This document shows, piece by piece, positions 31,858 through 40,905 of a DNA stretch of 64,000 bases. Each line of letters opens with the position of its first letter. Position 1 is the first letter of the stretch. The stretch lies in assembly GCF_023823125.1 (NCBI RefSeq), contig NZ_CP090949.1, forward strand, positions 310,001-374,000. The letters run 5' to 3'. The DNA is from Erythrobacter aurantius (GTDB lineage Bacteria > Pseudomonadota > Alphaproteobacteria > Sphingomonadales > Sphingomonadaceae). The translations under genes and the position numbers were made by a program. Under the pieces are notes generated by a model. The model had not been told where the DNA came from. It did no database searches and worked only from the letters and a program-made list of their open reading frames with translations.

Positions 31858-34800
31858 CGACACCGCGAAACGCGACTACAAGGACACCGTCTTCCTGCCG
31901 AAGACGGACTTCCCGATGAAAGCCGGCCTTCCCCAGAAGGAACCGGGCATTGCGGCGCGCTGGCGCGAGATTGGTCTTTACGAAAAACTGCGCGAGGCGC
32001 GCCGGGGCCGGGAGAAGTTCATCCTCCACGATGGCCCGCCCTATGCAAATGGCGACATGCACATCGGCCATGCGCTGAACCATATCCTCAAGGACATGGT
32101 CTGCCGCACGCAGAACCTGATGGGCAAGGACGCGCCCTATGTTCCCGGCTGGGACTGCCACGGCCTGCCGATCGAATGGAAGGTCGAGGAACAGTACCGC
32201 AAGAAGAAGAAGAACAAGGACGAGGTTCCGGCAAAGGAATTCCGCGCCGAATGCCGCGCCTATGCGCAGCACTGGGTCGACACGCAGCGCGAGCAGCTGA
32301 AGCGGCTCGGCATCCTTGGCGATTGGGACAATCCGTATCTGACGATGGATTTCCAGGCCGAGGCGACGATCGTTGCCGAGCTGTGCAAGTTCGCGGAGAA
32401 CGGCAACCTCTATCGCGGCGCGAAGCCAGTGATGTGGTCCCCGGTCGAAAAGACTGCACTGGCCGAGGCGGAGGTTGAGTACGAAGACCTGACCGACAGC
32501 CCGCAGATCGACGTGGCGTTCGAGATCGTCGAGAGCGCTGTGCCGGAGCTGGTCGGCGCGCATGCGGTGATCTGGACGACCACCCCGTGGACGATCCCGG
32601 TGAACCAGGCTTTGGCCTATGGGCCGGAGGTTGAATACATCACCCTGAAGTTCACCGAAGATCGTGACAGTTGGATTTCCCTCCCGGAGGAGGGAATGTC
32701 GATTGTGCTTCGAGAAGAGTTTTTCGACATTCTTGGTGGCAGAACAGTATTAGTTTCAGCCGAGTTGGCCAAAGCGTTCATCCGACGAGTGGCCGAATAT
32801 TGGATGGTGCCTAACAATCAGAAGGCAACTGTCGGAGGCGAAACTCCTTTCGTCGAGAAGCAGAGTCGCCTCAAAGGCTCCGACCTCGCCGGAACCAAAG
32901 TCCGCCACCCGATGCACCATCTCGGGGGGTTCTACGCGACCCCCCGCCCCATGCTCCCCGGCGACTTCGTCACCACCGACTCTGGCACCGGGATCGTCCA
33001 TATGTCGCCCGATCATGGCGAGGACGATTTCGAGCTGTGCAAGGCGAACGGCATCAACCCCGTTTTCGCGGTGCAGAACGACGGCACCTATCGCGACGAC
33101 TGGCCGTGGCTGGGCGGGCATGACGAGCGCCGCCGCAGCGTCATCAACAAGCCCTTCAACGCGCCCGACGGGCCGATCTGCAACGATTTGCGCGAAGCGG
33201 GTGCGTTGCTCAGTGCCAGCGCCGACTACGCGCACTCCTATCCGCATTCCTGGCGCTCGAAAGCCAAGGTGATTTATCGCTGCACGCCGCAATGGTTCGT
33301 GCCGATGGATCGCGATCTTCCGTGGCTCGAACCCAAGAGCAAGGAAGACAAGGCGTGGGAAAGCGAAGGCGGCGCGATTGATCCTTCCGAGGAAAGCCTG
33401 TGCGCCGCGCCGACGCTGCGCGAACGGGCGATGGAGGAAATCGCCCGCGTCGAATTCATCCCCGAAAAGGGCCGCCGCCGCATCGGCGCAATGGTCGAAG
33501 GCCGCCCCGACTGGGTGCTTTCGCGCCAGCGCGCATGGGGTGTGCCGATCACGCTGTTCGTGCGGCCTGACGGCACCTATCTGCAAGACCCCGCCGTCAA
33601 CGCCCGCATCGTCAACGCGGTGCGCGAACAGGGCGTCGATGCGTGGGAGGAAAGCCGCAAGGCCGAATTCCTCGGCCCCGATTACAACCCTGACGATTTC
33701 GAGATGGTCACCGACATTCTCGACGTGTGGTTCGATTCGGGCTGCACCCATGCCTTCGTGCTCGAATCGGGGCGCTGGCCCGACCTGCAATGGCCCGCCA
33801 ACCTCTATCTCGAAGGGTCTGACCAGCATCGCGGCTGGTTCCAGTCCTCGCTGCTGCAAAGCTGCGCAACGCGCGGGCGTGCGCCTTACGATCAGGTTCT
33901 GACCCACGGCTTCACCATGGATGCCAAGGGCAAGAAGATGTCCAAATCGCTCGGCAACACCATTGACCCGCTGAAGGTGATGGAGACGACCGGCGCGGAC
34001 ATCATCCGGCTGTGGGCGCTATCGGTCGATTTCACCGAGGATCACCGCATCGGCGATGAGATCCTGAAAGGCGTGGGCGACCAGTACCGCAAGCTGCGCA
34101 ACACTTTCCGCTACCTGCTGGGCGCGCTGGACGGCTGGGTTGGCGACATGAGCGATCTGGGCGAGATTCCGGAGCTGGAGCGGTATGTCCTCTCGCTCCT
34201 TTCCGAACTCGACGGGAAGCTGCGCAAGGCGGCGACCGAGTACGATTTCAACACCTACACCCGCCTGCTGGTCGATTTCTGCAACGAAGACCTCAGCGCG
34301 TTCTATTTCGATATCCGCAAGGACACGCTCTATTGCGAAGGGCCGGACAGCGATCTGCGCAATGCCTATCGCGTGGTGCTCGATCTGCTGTTCCACGCGC
34401 TGGTGCGGTATGCCGCGCCGGTGCTGGTCTTCACCGCCGAGGAAGTGTGGAAGAGCCGCTATCCCGAAGACGACGAACAGGGCGGCAGCGTTCACTTGCT
34501 CGAATGGCCCAGCGTCCCTGCCGTCCCGGCGGACGCCCACACATGGGCAAAGCTTCGCGAACTGCGTGAGCGCGTGACCGAAGCGATCGAGCCGCTGCGC
34601 CGCGAAAAGGTGATCCGTTCGAGCAATGAAGCCGTCGTCACCGTGTCCGCATCGGCCGTTCCCGAAGGTGTGAGCGACGAACAGCTCGCCGAATTGTTCA
34701 TCACCGGGACAGTGACGCGCGGGCAAGGCGAAGAGGTGACAGTCACCAAATCCACCGACCACAAATGCGGCCGCTGCTGGCGCCTGCTTCCCGACGTGCC

Positions 34801-34864
34801 CGAAGACGGTGCGCTGTGCGGGCGCTGCGACAGCGTGGTTGCAGCGATGGACGGCGCGCAATGA
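31850..34864 (+). CDS. ileS: Isoleucine-tRNA ligase with an insert in the editing region
   Basis: The 1004-residue enzyme charges tRNA-Ile. HIGH is at residues 71-74, KMSKS at about 696, and a C-terminal zinc knuckle has 'CGRCWRL' and 'LCGRCDSV'. E. coli IleRS is about 938 residues. The extra length falls mainly around residues 268-345 ('DSWISLPEEGMSIVLREEFF' and the following stretch) in the CP1 editing domain. The DNA there is less GC-rich than its flanks (about 42% in 32701-32760 by hand count) and uses TTA and AGA codons. It overlaps ribF by eight bases and lspA by ATGA. Confidence 0.95.
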   Translation: MSNDTAKRDYKDTVFLPKTDFPMKAGLPQKEPGIAARWREIGLYEKLREARRGREKFILHDGPPYANGDMHIGHALNHILKDMVCRTQNLMGKDAPYVPGWDCHGLPIEWKVEEQYRKKKKNKDEVPAKEFRAECRAYAQHWVDTQREQLKRLGILGDWDNPYLTMDFQAEATIVAELCKFAENGNLYRGAKPVMWSPVEKTALAEAEVEYEDLTDSPQIDVAFEIVESAVPELVGAHAVIWTTTPWTIPVNQALAYGPEVEYITLKFTEDRDSWISLPEEGMSIVLREEFFDILGGRTVLVSAELAKAFIRRVAEYWMVPNNQKATVGGETPFVEKQSRLKGSDLAGTKVRHPMHHLGGFYATPRPMLPGDFVTTDSGTGIVHMSPDHGEDDFELCKANGINPVFAVQNDGTYRDDWPWLGGHDERRRSVINKPFNAPDGPICNDLREAGALLSASADYAHSYPHSWRSKAKVIYRCTPQWFVPMDRDLPWLEPKSKEDKAWESEGGAIDPSEESLCAAPTLRERAMEEIARVEFIPEKGRRRIGAMVEGRPDWVLSRQRAWGVPITLFVRPDGTYLQDPAVNARIVNAVREQGVDAWEESRKAEFLGPDYNPDDFEMVTDILDVWFDSGCTHAFVLESGRWPDLQWPANLYLEGSDQHRGWFQSSLLQSCATRGRAPYDQVLTHGFTMDAKGKKMSKSLGNTIDPLKVMETTGADIIRLWALSVDFTEDHRIGDEILKGVGDQYRKLRNTFRYLLGALDGWVGDMSDLGEIPELERYVLSLLSELDGKLRKAATEYDFNTYTRLLVDFCNEDLSAFYFDIRKDTLYCEGPDSDLRNAYRVVLDLLFHALVRYAAPVLVFTAEEVWKSRYPEDDEQGGSVHLLEWPSVPAVPADAHTWAKLRELRERVTEAIEPLRREKVIRSSNEAVVTVSASAVPEGVSDEQLAELFITGTVTRGQGEEVTVTKSTDHKCGRCWRLLPDVPEDGALCGRCDSVVAAMDGAQ

Positions 34865-35397
34865 GCGGCCTGTTCACCCGCAACCGGCTGATCGGGCTGG
34901 GGTTTGCCGCCTTCATCGCGGTGATCGACCAGATCGTGAAGTGGTATGTGATCGGCCCGCTCGACCTGCGTCTGGTGCGCAACATCGAGCTACTGCCGTT
35001 CTTCGACCTGACCTACACCGAAAATCGCGGCATCTCGCTCGGCATGTTCCAGGCGACGACGATGGAGATGCGCTGGCTGCTGGTACTCGTCACCGCCGCG
35101 ATCGCACTGGTGGTGCTGGTATGGATGATGCGCGAAAAGCTGCTGAGCGACATTCTCGGGCTGGCGCTGATCCTTGGCGGAGCGCTGGGTAACATCCGTG
35201 ATCGCTGGGAACTGGGCTATGTCATCGACTATGCCGATTTCCACATCGGGACGTTCCGCCCCTTCCTCGTTTTCAACATCGCCGATGCGGCTATCACCAT
35301 CGGTGTTCTCATAATCCTTGCCCGCAGCCTGTTCGTGCGCGAAAAGGATGAAAATACGGACGCGGAAAGCGTCCAAGCGGAGAATGAACATGCGTAA
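34861..35397 (+). CDS. lspA: Lipoprotein signal peptidase
   Basis: The 178-residue protein is a four-helix membrane protease. The catalytic aspartates are in 'GYVIDYADFH' and 'FNIADAAITIG', with 'GGALGNIRDR' before them. It cleaves prolipoprotein signals before the lipidated cysteine, and several lipoproteins lie in this window. I chose ATG 34861, which overlaps the ileS stop; ileS-lspA is a common pair. The C-terminal end overlaps the next gene by eight bases. Confidence 0.96.
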   Translation: MSGLFTRNRLIGLGFAAFIAVIDQIVKWYVIGPLDLRLVRNIELLPFFDLTYTENRGISLGMFQATTMEMRWLLVLVTAAIALVVLVWMMREKLLSDILGLALILGGALGNIRDRWELGYVIDYADFHIGTFRPFLVFNIADAAITIGVLIILARSLFVREKDENTDAESVQAENEHA

Positions 35398-35800
35398 CCT
35401 CAAATCGGCCATCCTGCTCGCATCCGGCTGCGCCATGCTGGCGGCTTGCGGAGGCAGCGGCATCTTCAACCGTGACCGGCCCGACGAATTCGCCGTCCAG
35501 CGGCAGGCTCCGCTGGTGGTCCCGCCCGATTTCACGCTGACTCCGCCCGCTCCCGGGGCACCGCGCCCGTCGGAAGGCACCGCGTCGGAACAGGCACTCG
35601 AAGCGCTGTTTGGCGGCCCTGCTCCGCGTAGCCAGATCGAAACCAGCGCGCTTGACCGTGCCGGCAGCGCGGCTCCGGGCATCCGCTCCGAAGTCGGCGA
35701 TCCGGGCACCAACACCGTTGCCAAGGGCAGCGTGACGCGTGACATCATCGCCGCCCCTCAGGGTGACGGCGCGGCGGCACAGACGCTTATTCCGGGCTAA
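35390..35800 (+). CDS. DUF3035-type lipoprotein
   Basis: The 136-residue protein has a lipoprotein signal ending in 'CAMLAACGG', with the lipidated Cys expected at residue 20, and a Pro-rich stretch 'PLVVPPDFTLTPPAPGAPRP' typical of the DUF3035 family found beside lspA in alphaproteobacteria. ATG 35390 is chosen over ATG 35384 because the GCGGAG site is then eight bases upstream. It is the last gene in the overlapping chain from purE. Function unknown; it is an lspA substrate by nature. Confidence 0.82.
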   Translation: MRNLKSAILLASGCAMLAACGGSGIFNRDRPDEFAVQRQAPLVVPPDFTLTPPAPGAPRPSEGTASEQALEALFGGPAPRSQIETSALDRAGSAAPGIRSEVGDPGTNTVAKGSVTRDIIAAPQGDGAAAQTLIPG

Positions 35801-35815
35801 TTCAGGGCGGGTCGA

Positions 35816-37135
35816 CTAGCCGCGCGTATCGTCCGGCTCATCATCGACCTGCCGCACCAGAATCTTGTCGATTCGGCGATTGTCCATGTCGACGATTTCG
35901 AAGCTCCAGCCCTGATCGACGAAGCTCTCGCCCTCAAGCGGGAGCTTTTTCATGACGGACAGGACATAACCCGCCGCAGTGCCGAATTCGCGGCCCTCGC
36001 CATAATCCAGCCCCAGCCTGTCGGCGAGGCCGTCCGCCGAAAGCGCGCCTGACACCAGCAGCGATCCGTCGCTCCGCTCGACGATTTGGGGCGCTTCGCC
36101 CTGATCCTGATCGCTGGCAAAACTCCCTGCGATGGCTGTGAGAAGATCGACCGGCGTGACGATCCCTTCGAAATGGCCGTATTCGTCATGCACCACCGCC
36201 ATAGCGATATCGGCGGATTGCAGCACCCGCAGCGCATCCATTGCATCAAGCTGATCGGGTACGACCTCGGCCTTGCGCATCATTGCCCGGATCGAGACTT
36301 CCTCGCCCGCGACGAGCGCCGCCAGCACTTCGCGCACCTTGACGATGCCGAGGATCGTATCGGGCGAACCCTCGGCCACGGGCAGCAGCGAATGTGGACT
36401 GCGTTCGATCGTTTCCCTGATCTGCGTTACATCGGCATCGGCCTCGATCCAGTCGAGCTCGGTACGCGGCGTCATCATTTCGCGCACCGGACGCTCCGCC
36501 AGACGGACGACGCCCGTCAGGATCTGGTGCTGTTCTTCCTCGATCACGCCCGAGCGTGTGGCTTCGGCGAAGATCATTTGCAGTTCCTCGGCGGTGACCG
36601 AGGTCTGACCCTTTGCCCGAATGCCGAACAACGCAACGATGCCCGCCGATGAGCGGTCAAGCAGCCAGACCAGCGGCGCCGCAATGGTGGCGAGCAACGC
36701 CATCGGGCGTGCCATAACCAGCGAAACCGGAACCGCCGCCCTCAGCGCAAGCTGTTTGGGCACCAATTCGCCCACAACCACGCTCAGATAGGTCGTCAGG
36801 GCGATCACGGTCACAAACGCAGCTTCCTGCGATATGTCGGCGGGCACGCCCAGAGCAGCCAGCCGTTCACCCACCGGCCCTTCAAGGCTTGCGCCCGAGA
36901 ACGCGCCGGTGATGATCGCGATCAGGGTGATGCCGATCTGGACGGTGGAGAGGAATTTGCCCGGCTCAGCAGCAAGGCCGATGGCAATCCGCGCGCTGGC
37001 AGAGCCATCTTCGGCTTTCGCCTTGAGCTTGTTCGTTTGGGCGGAGACTATCGCCAGCTCGGACATGGCGAAAACGCCATTGAGCACGATCAGCCCGGCG
37101 ATGATCAGGACTTCTGGCCAGGGAAACGGTGTCAC
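35816..37135 (-). CDS. CNNM/HlyC-CorC family membrane protein
   Basis: The 439-residue protein has an N-terminal DUF21/CNNM transmembrane domain of about four helices (for example 'VLIIAGLIVLNGVFAMSELAIVS'), two CBS domains (from 'MMTPRTELDWIEADADV' and 'IVKVREVLAALVAGEEVSI') and a CorC_HlyC domain at the end ('ADGLADRLGLDYGEGREFGTAAGYVLSVM'). Members are linked to magnesium or cobalt transport and once to haemolysin. The start is GTG 37135. It converges with the DUF3035 gene and has an own promoter region to its right. Confidence 0.88.
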   Translation of the reverse strand: MTPFPWPEVLIIAGLIVLNGVFAMSELAIVSAQTNKLKAKAEDGSASARIAIGLAAEPGKFLSTVQIGITLIAIITGAFSGASLEGPVGERLAALGVPADISQEAAFVTVIALTTYLSVVVGELVPKQLALRAAVPVSLVMARPMALLATIAAPLVWLLDRSSAGIVALFGIRAKGQTSVTAEELQMIFAEATRSGVIEEEQHQILTGVVRLAERPVREMMTPRTELDWIEADADVTQIRETIERSPHSLLPVAEGSPDTILGIVKVREVLAALVAGEEVSIRAMMRKAEVVPDQLDAMDALRVLQSADIAMAVVHDEYGHFEGIVTPVDLLTAIAGSFASDQDQGEAPQIVERSDGSLLVSGALSADGLADRLGLDYGEGREFGTAAGYVLSVMKKLPLEGESFVDQGWSFEIVDMDNRRIDKILVRQVDDEPDDTRG

Positions 37136-37303
37136 CCCCTGTCGCTAGCACAAATCGCGCGGTGTTCCAGTGTTCGTTGGCAAAACCCTTGGCAAAAATG
37201 CGTTCAGCTTCGCGAAAAGCGGGCTTGGGCATCAGATGAATGCGCAGGACATCAGGCCTAATCATGTATGATGGTGCCATAAGACAAAGCTGGAGGACGA
37301 AAC

Positions 37304-37999
37304 ATGAAAGCATCACGGATTCTTCTCTCGGGAACGGCGGCATTGGCGCTGCTCGGGACGAGCGCATGCGTTACCGATCCCAACACCGGGGAACGCAAGG
37401 TTTCGCGCACGGCAATCGGCGCTGGCCTCGGCGGCACGCTTGGCTATCTGCTCGGCGGGGCAATCGGCGGCGACACGGCCCGTATCATTGGTGCAGGCAT
37501 CGGCGGTTCGGCAGGTGCCGTCATCGGCAAGCAGTTCGACGACCAGATCCGCGAGCTTGATGAAGAGCTGCAGGGAACCGGTGTCGATGTCGAGGAAGTG
37601 GGCGATCAGGACGCAATTCTGGTGCGCTTGCCCGACGGTGTCACATTCGCGCGCGGATCGGCCAACATCAATCCCGGCTTCTACGATTCGCTCAATGCTG
37701 TGGCGGAAAGCCTGATCAAATATCCCAACAGCCTCGTCGATGTGTACGGCTTTACCGATACGACCGGCTCGGACGCGCTCAATCAGCGCCTGTCGGAACA
37801 ACGCGCGCAGGCCGTGGCCGATTACCTGGCCGCACGCGGGGTTGCTCGCAGCCGCATCGAAACGCGCGGATATGGCGAAAGCTACGATTACCTGCGGGTG
37901 AAGACCGCGGATGGCGTTGACGAGCCGCTCAACCGCCGGGTCGAGATCAAGATCATCCCGATCAGCCAGGAGGACGTAAGCGCCGCTCGCGGCCAGTAA
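37304..37999 (+). CDS. OmpA-family lipoprotein (YiaD-like)
   Basis: The 231-residue protein has a lipoprotein signal with lipobox 'LGTSAC', a Gly-rich region that looks like a glycine zipper ('GLGGTLGYLLGGAIGG'), and a C-terminal OmpA peptidoglycan-binding domain from 'FARGSANINPGFYDSLN' to 'YGESYDYLRVKTADGVDEPLNRRVEI'. It anchors the outer membrane to the wall. ATG 37304 follows a GGAGGA site. It ends before the converging cysQ gene with a shared terminator. Confidence 0.9.
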   Translation: MKASRILLSGTAALALLGTSACVTDPNTGERKVSRTAIGAGLGGTLGYLLGGAIGGDTARIIGAGIGGSAGAVIGKQFDDQIRELDEELQGTGVDVEEVGDQDAILVRLPDGVTFARGSANINPGFYDSLNAVAESLIKYPNSLVDVYGFTDTTGSDALNQRLSEQRAQAVADYLAARGVARSRIETRGYGESYDYLRVKTADGVDEPLNRRVEIKIIPISQEDVSAARGQ

Positions 38000-38018
38000 T
38001 CCGACTGCTCCGAATGCG

Positions 38019-38055
38019 AAGGGGCCGGGCCGATGGTCTGGCCCCTTTTATTTTT
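38019..38055. terminator. Hairpin with T-tract between converging genes
   Basis: AAGGGGCC at 38019-38026 pairs with GGCCCCTT at 38040-38047 and the stem extends inward with G-T pairs, followed by TTTTATTTTT. This is a good Rho-independent terminator for the OmpA-family gene. Read in reverse it overlaps the end of cysQ, so it may also serve that strand in part. Confidence 0.75.
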
Positions 38056-38833
38056 CCCGCTGCAATTGTTCGGCGCGATCAGCCAGCCGGGCCACCGCGG
38101 CATCGTGAATGCCAGGCGCGCAGACGAGCACGCCGAAATCGCGTGGATCATGCTTGTTGTAGGCAAGCGGCTTGCCAAAAGCGTCGGACACCCGCGCCCC
38201 GGCCTCGCGCGCGATCAGCGTGGCGGCAGCGATGTCCCATTCGAAGCCCCAGCGCAGGGTCGCCAGCAGGTCGGCGCGATCATCGGCAACCATGGCGATG
38301 CGCAAGGCGATGGAATTAGGCTTTTCGACCGGTACGAGGTCCGAATCGACCGCCGGCACCTGATCCACCGGAACCCGCGATCCGGCAAATTCGGTGCGCG
38401 TGCTCGCCTTCAACGTCTTGCCATTGAGCGTCGCGCCGCGTCCCGCAATCGCGAACCATTCCTCGCCGCGTGCCGGAGCCGAAAGCATCCCTATCAAAGG
38501 GCGGCCCGCGCTGATCAGGGCGACCGAGACGGACCAGCCTGTCCGCCCACGTACGAAATCGCGTGTGCCGTCAATCGGATCTACCAGCCAGATGAGGTCG
38601 CTGCGGGTGCGCACTTTGTCATCGGCGGTTTCCTCGGAAAGCCAGGCCGCCGCTGGCAGCAGGCGGCCAAGCTCCCGCTTCAGGAAGATATCGACCGAAA
38701 GGTCGGCTTCGCTGACGGGATTGCCCGGAGTCTTGTCCCAGCTTTCCAGCTTGTGCCCGTCGCCGGGCCATCGCGCATGAGCGATGCGACCCGCCTCGCG
38801 CACGATCTCCAGAAAGCGACCCTCATCTATCAT
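38048..38833 (-). CDS. cysQ: 3'(2'),5'-bisphosphate nucleotidase-type inositol monophosphatase
   Basis: The 261-residue phosphatase has the metal-site motif 'WLVDPIDGTRDFVRG' and the second signature 'WDIAAATLIAREAGARVSD'. Members remove phosphate from PAP, a by-product of sulfate assimilation, or from inositol phosphate. Start is ATG 38833. Its stop lies in the terminator shared with the OmpA-family gene. A general IMPase role is the alternative. Confidence 0.87.
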   Translation of the reverse strand: MIDEGRFLEIVREAGRIAHARWPGDGHKLESWDKTPGNPVSEADLSVDIFLKRELGRLLPAAAWLSEETADDKVRTRSDLIWLVDPIDGTRDFVRGRTGWSVSVALISAGRPLIGMLSAPARGEEWFAIAGRGATLNGKTLKASTRTEFAGSRVPVDQVPAVDSDLVPVEKPNSIALRIAMVADDRADLLATLRWGFEWDIAAATLIAREAGARVSDAFGKPLAYNKHDPRDFGVLVCAPGIHDAAVARLADRAEQLQREK

Positions 38834-38971
38834 TTTTGATCATTCCCGCGATGCATACCAAGGTAGGACGCCTGAAGGCAGCTTCGACACTTTTCAAGTG
38901 CCGCGATACGTGCTTAGGGCCTCCGCAAACAATCTCTCCCCCGGGACATCAATCAAAAGGGATCGAATCTG

Positions 38972-40171
38972 ATGAACGTCCACGAATATCAGGCCAAGGA
39001 ACTTCTCAAGGAACACGGGATCGCAGTTCCCGCGGGCCATGCGGCGCTTTCTGTTGAGGAAGCTGTTGCGGCGGCAAAGAACCTTCCCGGGCCGCTCTAT
39101 GTCGTGAAGGCGCAGATTCACGCCGGTGGCCGCGGCAAGGGCAAGTTCAAGGAACTGCCCGAAGATGCCAAGGGCGGCGTTCGGCTCGCCAAGAGCATCG
39201 ACGAAGTCGAAGCCAACGCCAAGGAAATGCTCGGCAACACGCTGGTGACGGTGCAGACCGGTGCGGAAGGCAAGCAGGTCAACCGCCTCTACGTCACCGA
39301 TGGCGTTGATATTGCCAAGGAATACTACCTCTCGCTGCTGGTCGACCGGGCGACCGGTCGTGTGGCTTTCGTTGTTTCGACCGAAGGCGGTATGGATATC
39401 GAAGCGGTGGCGCACGACACGCCTGAGCTGATCACCACCTTCACCATCGATCCGGCACAGGGCTTCATGCCGCACCATGGCCGCGCCGTGGCCTTTGCCC
39501 TGAAGCTGACCGGCGATCTCAACAAGCAGGCGCAAAAGCTCGCCAAGCAGCTTTACGACGCCTTCATGGCGACCGACTGCTCGATGCTCGAAATCAACCC
39601 GCTGGTGGAAACCGTGGACGGCACGCTGACCGTGCTCGACGCCAAGATGAGCTTCGATTCGAACGCGCTCTATCGCCACCCGGCGATCGAGGCGCTGCGC
39701 GACGAGACCGAGGAAGACCCGGCCGAAGTCGAAGCGAGCGAATACGACCTCGCCTACATCAAGCTGGATGGCAACATCGGCTGCATGGTCAATGGCGCGG
39801 GCCTGGCCATGGCGACGATGGACATCATCAAGCTGAACGGCGCTTTCCCGGCCAACTTCCTCGACGTGGGCGGCGGCGCGACCACCGAAAAGGTGACGGC
39901 AGCGTTCAAGATCATCCTCAAGGACCCGGCAGTCGAAGGCATCCTCGTCAACATCTTCGGCGGAATCATGAAGTGCGACGTGATCGCCAACGGTATCGTT
40001 CAGGCGGCAAAGGACGTGAACCTCTCGGTTCCGCTCGTTGTCCGGCTTGAAGGCACCAATGTCGACGCGGGCAAGGAAATCCTCGCCAATTCGGGCCTGC
40101 CGATCGTCCCCGCAGACGATTTGGGCGACGCCGCGAAGAAGATCGTCGCCGAGGTGAAGAAGGCGGCCTGA
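38972..40171 (+). CDS. sucC: Succinate-CoA ligase, beta subunit
   Basis: The 399-residue protein has the ATP-grasp start '[21 protein letters not shown]' and '[15 protein letters not shown]', '[14 protein letters not shown]' and '[11 protein letters not shown]'. It makes succinate and ATP or GTP in the TCA cycle with an alpha subunit. No sucD lies next to it: the following gene is on the other strand. AAGGGA precedes ATG 38972. The 138-base gap to the left must contain the promoter. Confidence 0.96.
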   Translation: MNVHEYQAKELLKEHGIAVPAGHAALSVEEAVAAAKNLPGPLYVVKAQIHAGGRGKGKFKELPEDAKGGVRLAKSIDEVEANAKEMLGNTLVTVQTGAEGKQVNRLYVTDGVDIAKEYYLSLLVDRATGRVAFVVSTEGGMDIEAVAHDTPELITTFTIDPAQGFMPHHGRAVAFALKLTGDLNKQAQKLAKQLYDAFMATDCSMLEINPLVETVDGTLTVLDAKMSFDSNALYRHPAIEALRDETEEDPAEVEASEYDLAYIKLDGNIGCMVNGAGLAMATMDIIKLNGAFPANFLDVGGGATTEKVTAAFKIILKDPAVEGILVNIFGGIMKCDVIANGIVQAAKDVNLSVPLVVRLEGTNVDAGKEILANSGLPIVPADDLGDAAKKIVAEVKKAA

Positions 40172-40183
40172 TCCAGCTGCGCT

Positions 40184-40201
40184 CGCCCGCCCGGGCGGGC
40201 G
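40184..40201. terminator. 18-base perfect palindrome after sucC
   Basis: Nine bases CGCCCGCCC are followed at once by their reverse complement GGGCGGGCG, between the sucC stop and the stop of the minus-strand gene. It can form a GC hairpin on either strand, probably a bidirectional terminator, though no T-run follows on either side. Confidence 0.45.
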
Positions 40202-40203
40202 CC

Positions 40204-40719
40204 TTACATAGCGTTGAAGCGGAACAGCAGTTCCCCGCCGCTTTGCATTCTTACGGCCGCGACAAGCCCTACTCCGGGTTTGTCGCGGTCTTCGCATCTG
40301 AGCGTCAAAGCGTGGAAATAGGCCGCGCAAGGCTCAATTGCGACAAGGCGGAAGGTCAGCATGTCGCCTTTCTTCTCCCACCCGGTGAGGTCGGCGTTGA
40401 AGTGCTTCAGACGCAGCACCAACGTGCCATCCTCCTCCATCAGATACATATGTTCGGTGAAGCGGATGCCGCCTTCTTCGGTCGACTGCACGAAGGTGCC
40501 GACCATCGTGTCACCTGTGGGCGGCAGCCAGCTTTCCATTGCGGGCGCGCCGCCGATGCCTTCGCCCGACCATTGGCCGACCAGCCAGTCCAGCTGGTCC
40601 AGCCGGGCGGCGGGCGATTCGAAACCTTCGCCCCCCAGCCGCGTTTCCTGTGCTTGGACTGAAGGGGTCAGAACGCAGGCACAAAGCAGCACAACGGCTC
40701 TGAAGACGGATTGAAGCAT
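40204..40719 (-). CDS. DUF6265-like secreted protein
   Basis: The 171-residue protein has a signal peptide ('SVFRAVVLLCACVLTPSVQAQ', cleaved near residue 24) and 'LDQLDWLVGQWSGEGIGG', then 'GTFVQSTEEGGIRFTEHMYLMEEDGTL', a lipocalin-like beta barrel. It resembles the DUF6265 family. ATG 40719 has AAGGGAGG six bases upstream, better than ATG 40737. It is divergent from etfB. Role is unknown. Confidence 0.75.
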   Translation of the reverse strand: MLQSVFRAVVLLCACVLTPSVQAQETRLGGEGFESPAARLDQLDWLVGQWSGEGIGGAPAMESWLPPTGDTMVGTFVQSTEEGGIRFTEHMYLMEEDGTLVLRLKHFNADLTGWEKKGDMLTFRLVAIEPCAAYFHALTLRCEDRDKPGVGLVAAVRMQSGGELLFRFNAM

Positions 40720-40815
40720 GGCAAACCTCCCTTGCATTAAAGATGATGGACGAGGCCGCGTGATCTTGGCAAGGCTGCGCGCTGACAGCGATAAGAGCCG
40801 CCTCCACCAGCTTGA

Positions 40816-40829
40816 CGTTTACGTAAACG
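40816..40829. promoter_or_regulatory. 14-base palindrome, MerR/LiuR-like operator upstream of etfBA
   Basis: CGTTTACGTAAACG is a perfect 14-base inverted repeat at 40816-40829, with CTTG before and CAAG after, offset by one base. The same core is known from MerR-family LiuR-type sites that control branched-chain amino-acid and fatty-acid degradation in proteobacteria. It lies 76 bases upstream of the etfB ATG and about 100 from the divergent gene. It also contains TTGACG, a -35-like element. Confidence 0.6.
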
Positions 40830-40905
40830 CAAGTTAGGGGGCAGCCGGAATAGTTTTGTCGTCCTGCCGCAAACCCGGCGGGGCGTTATTGGGAAAGGAA
40901 GCGCA

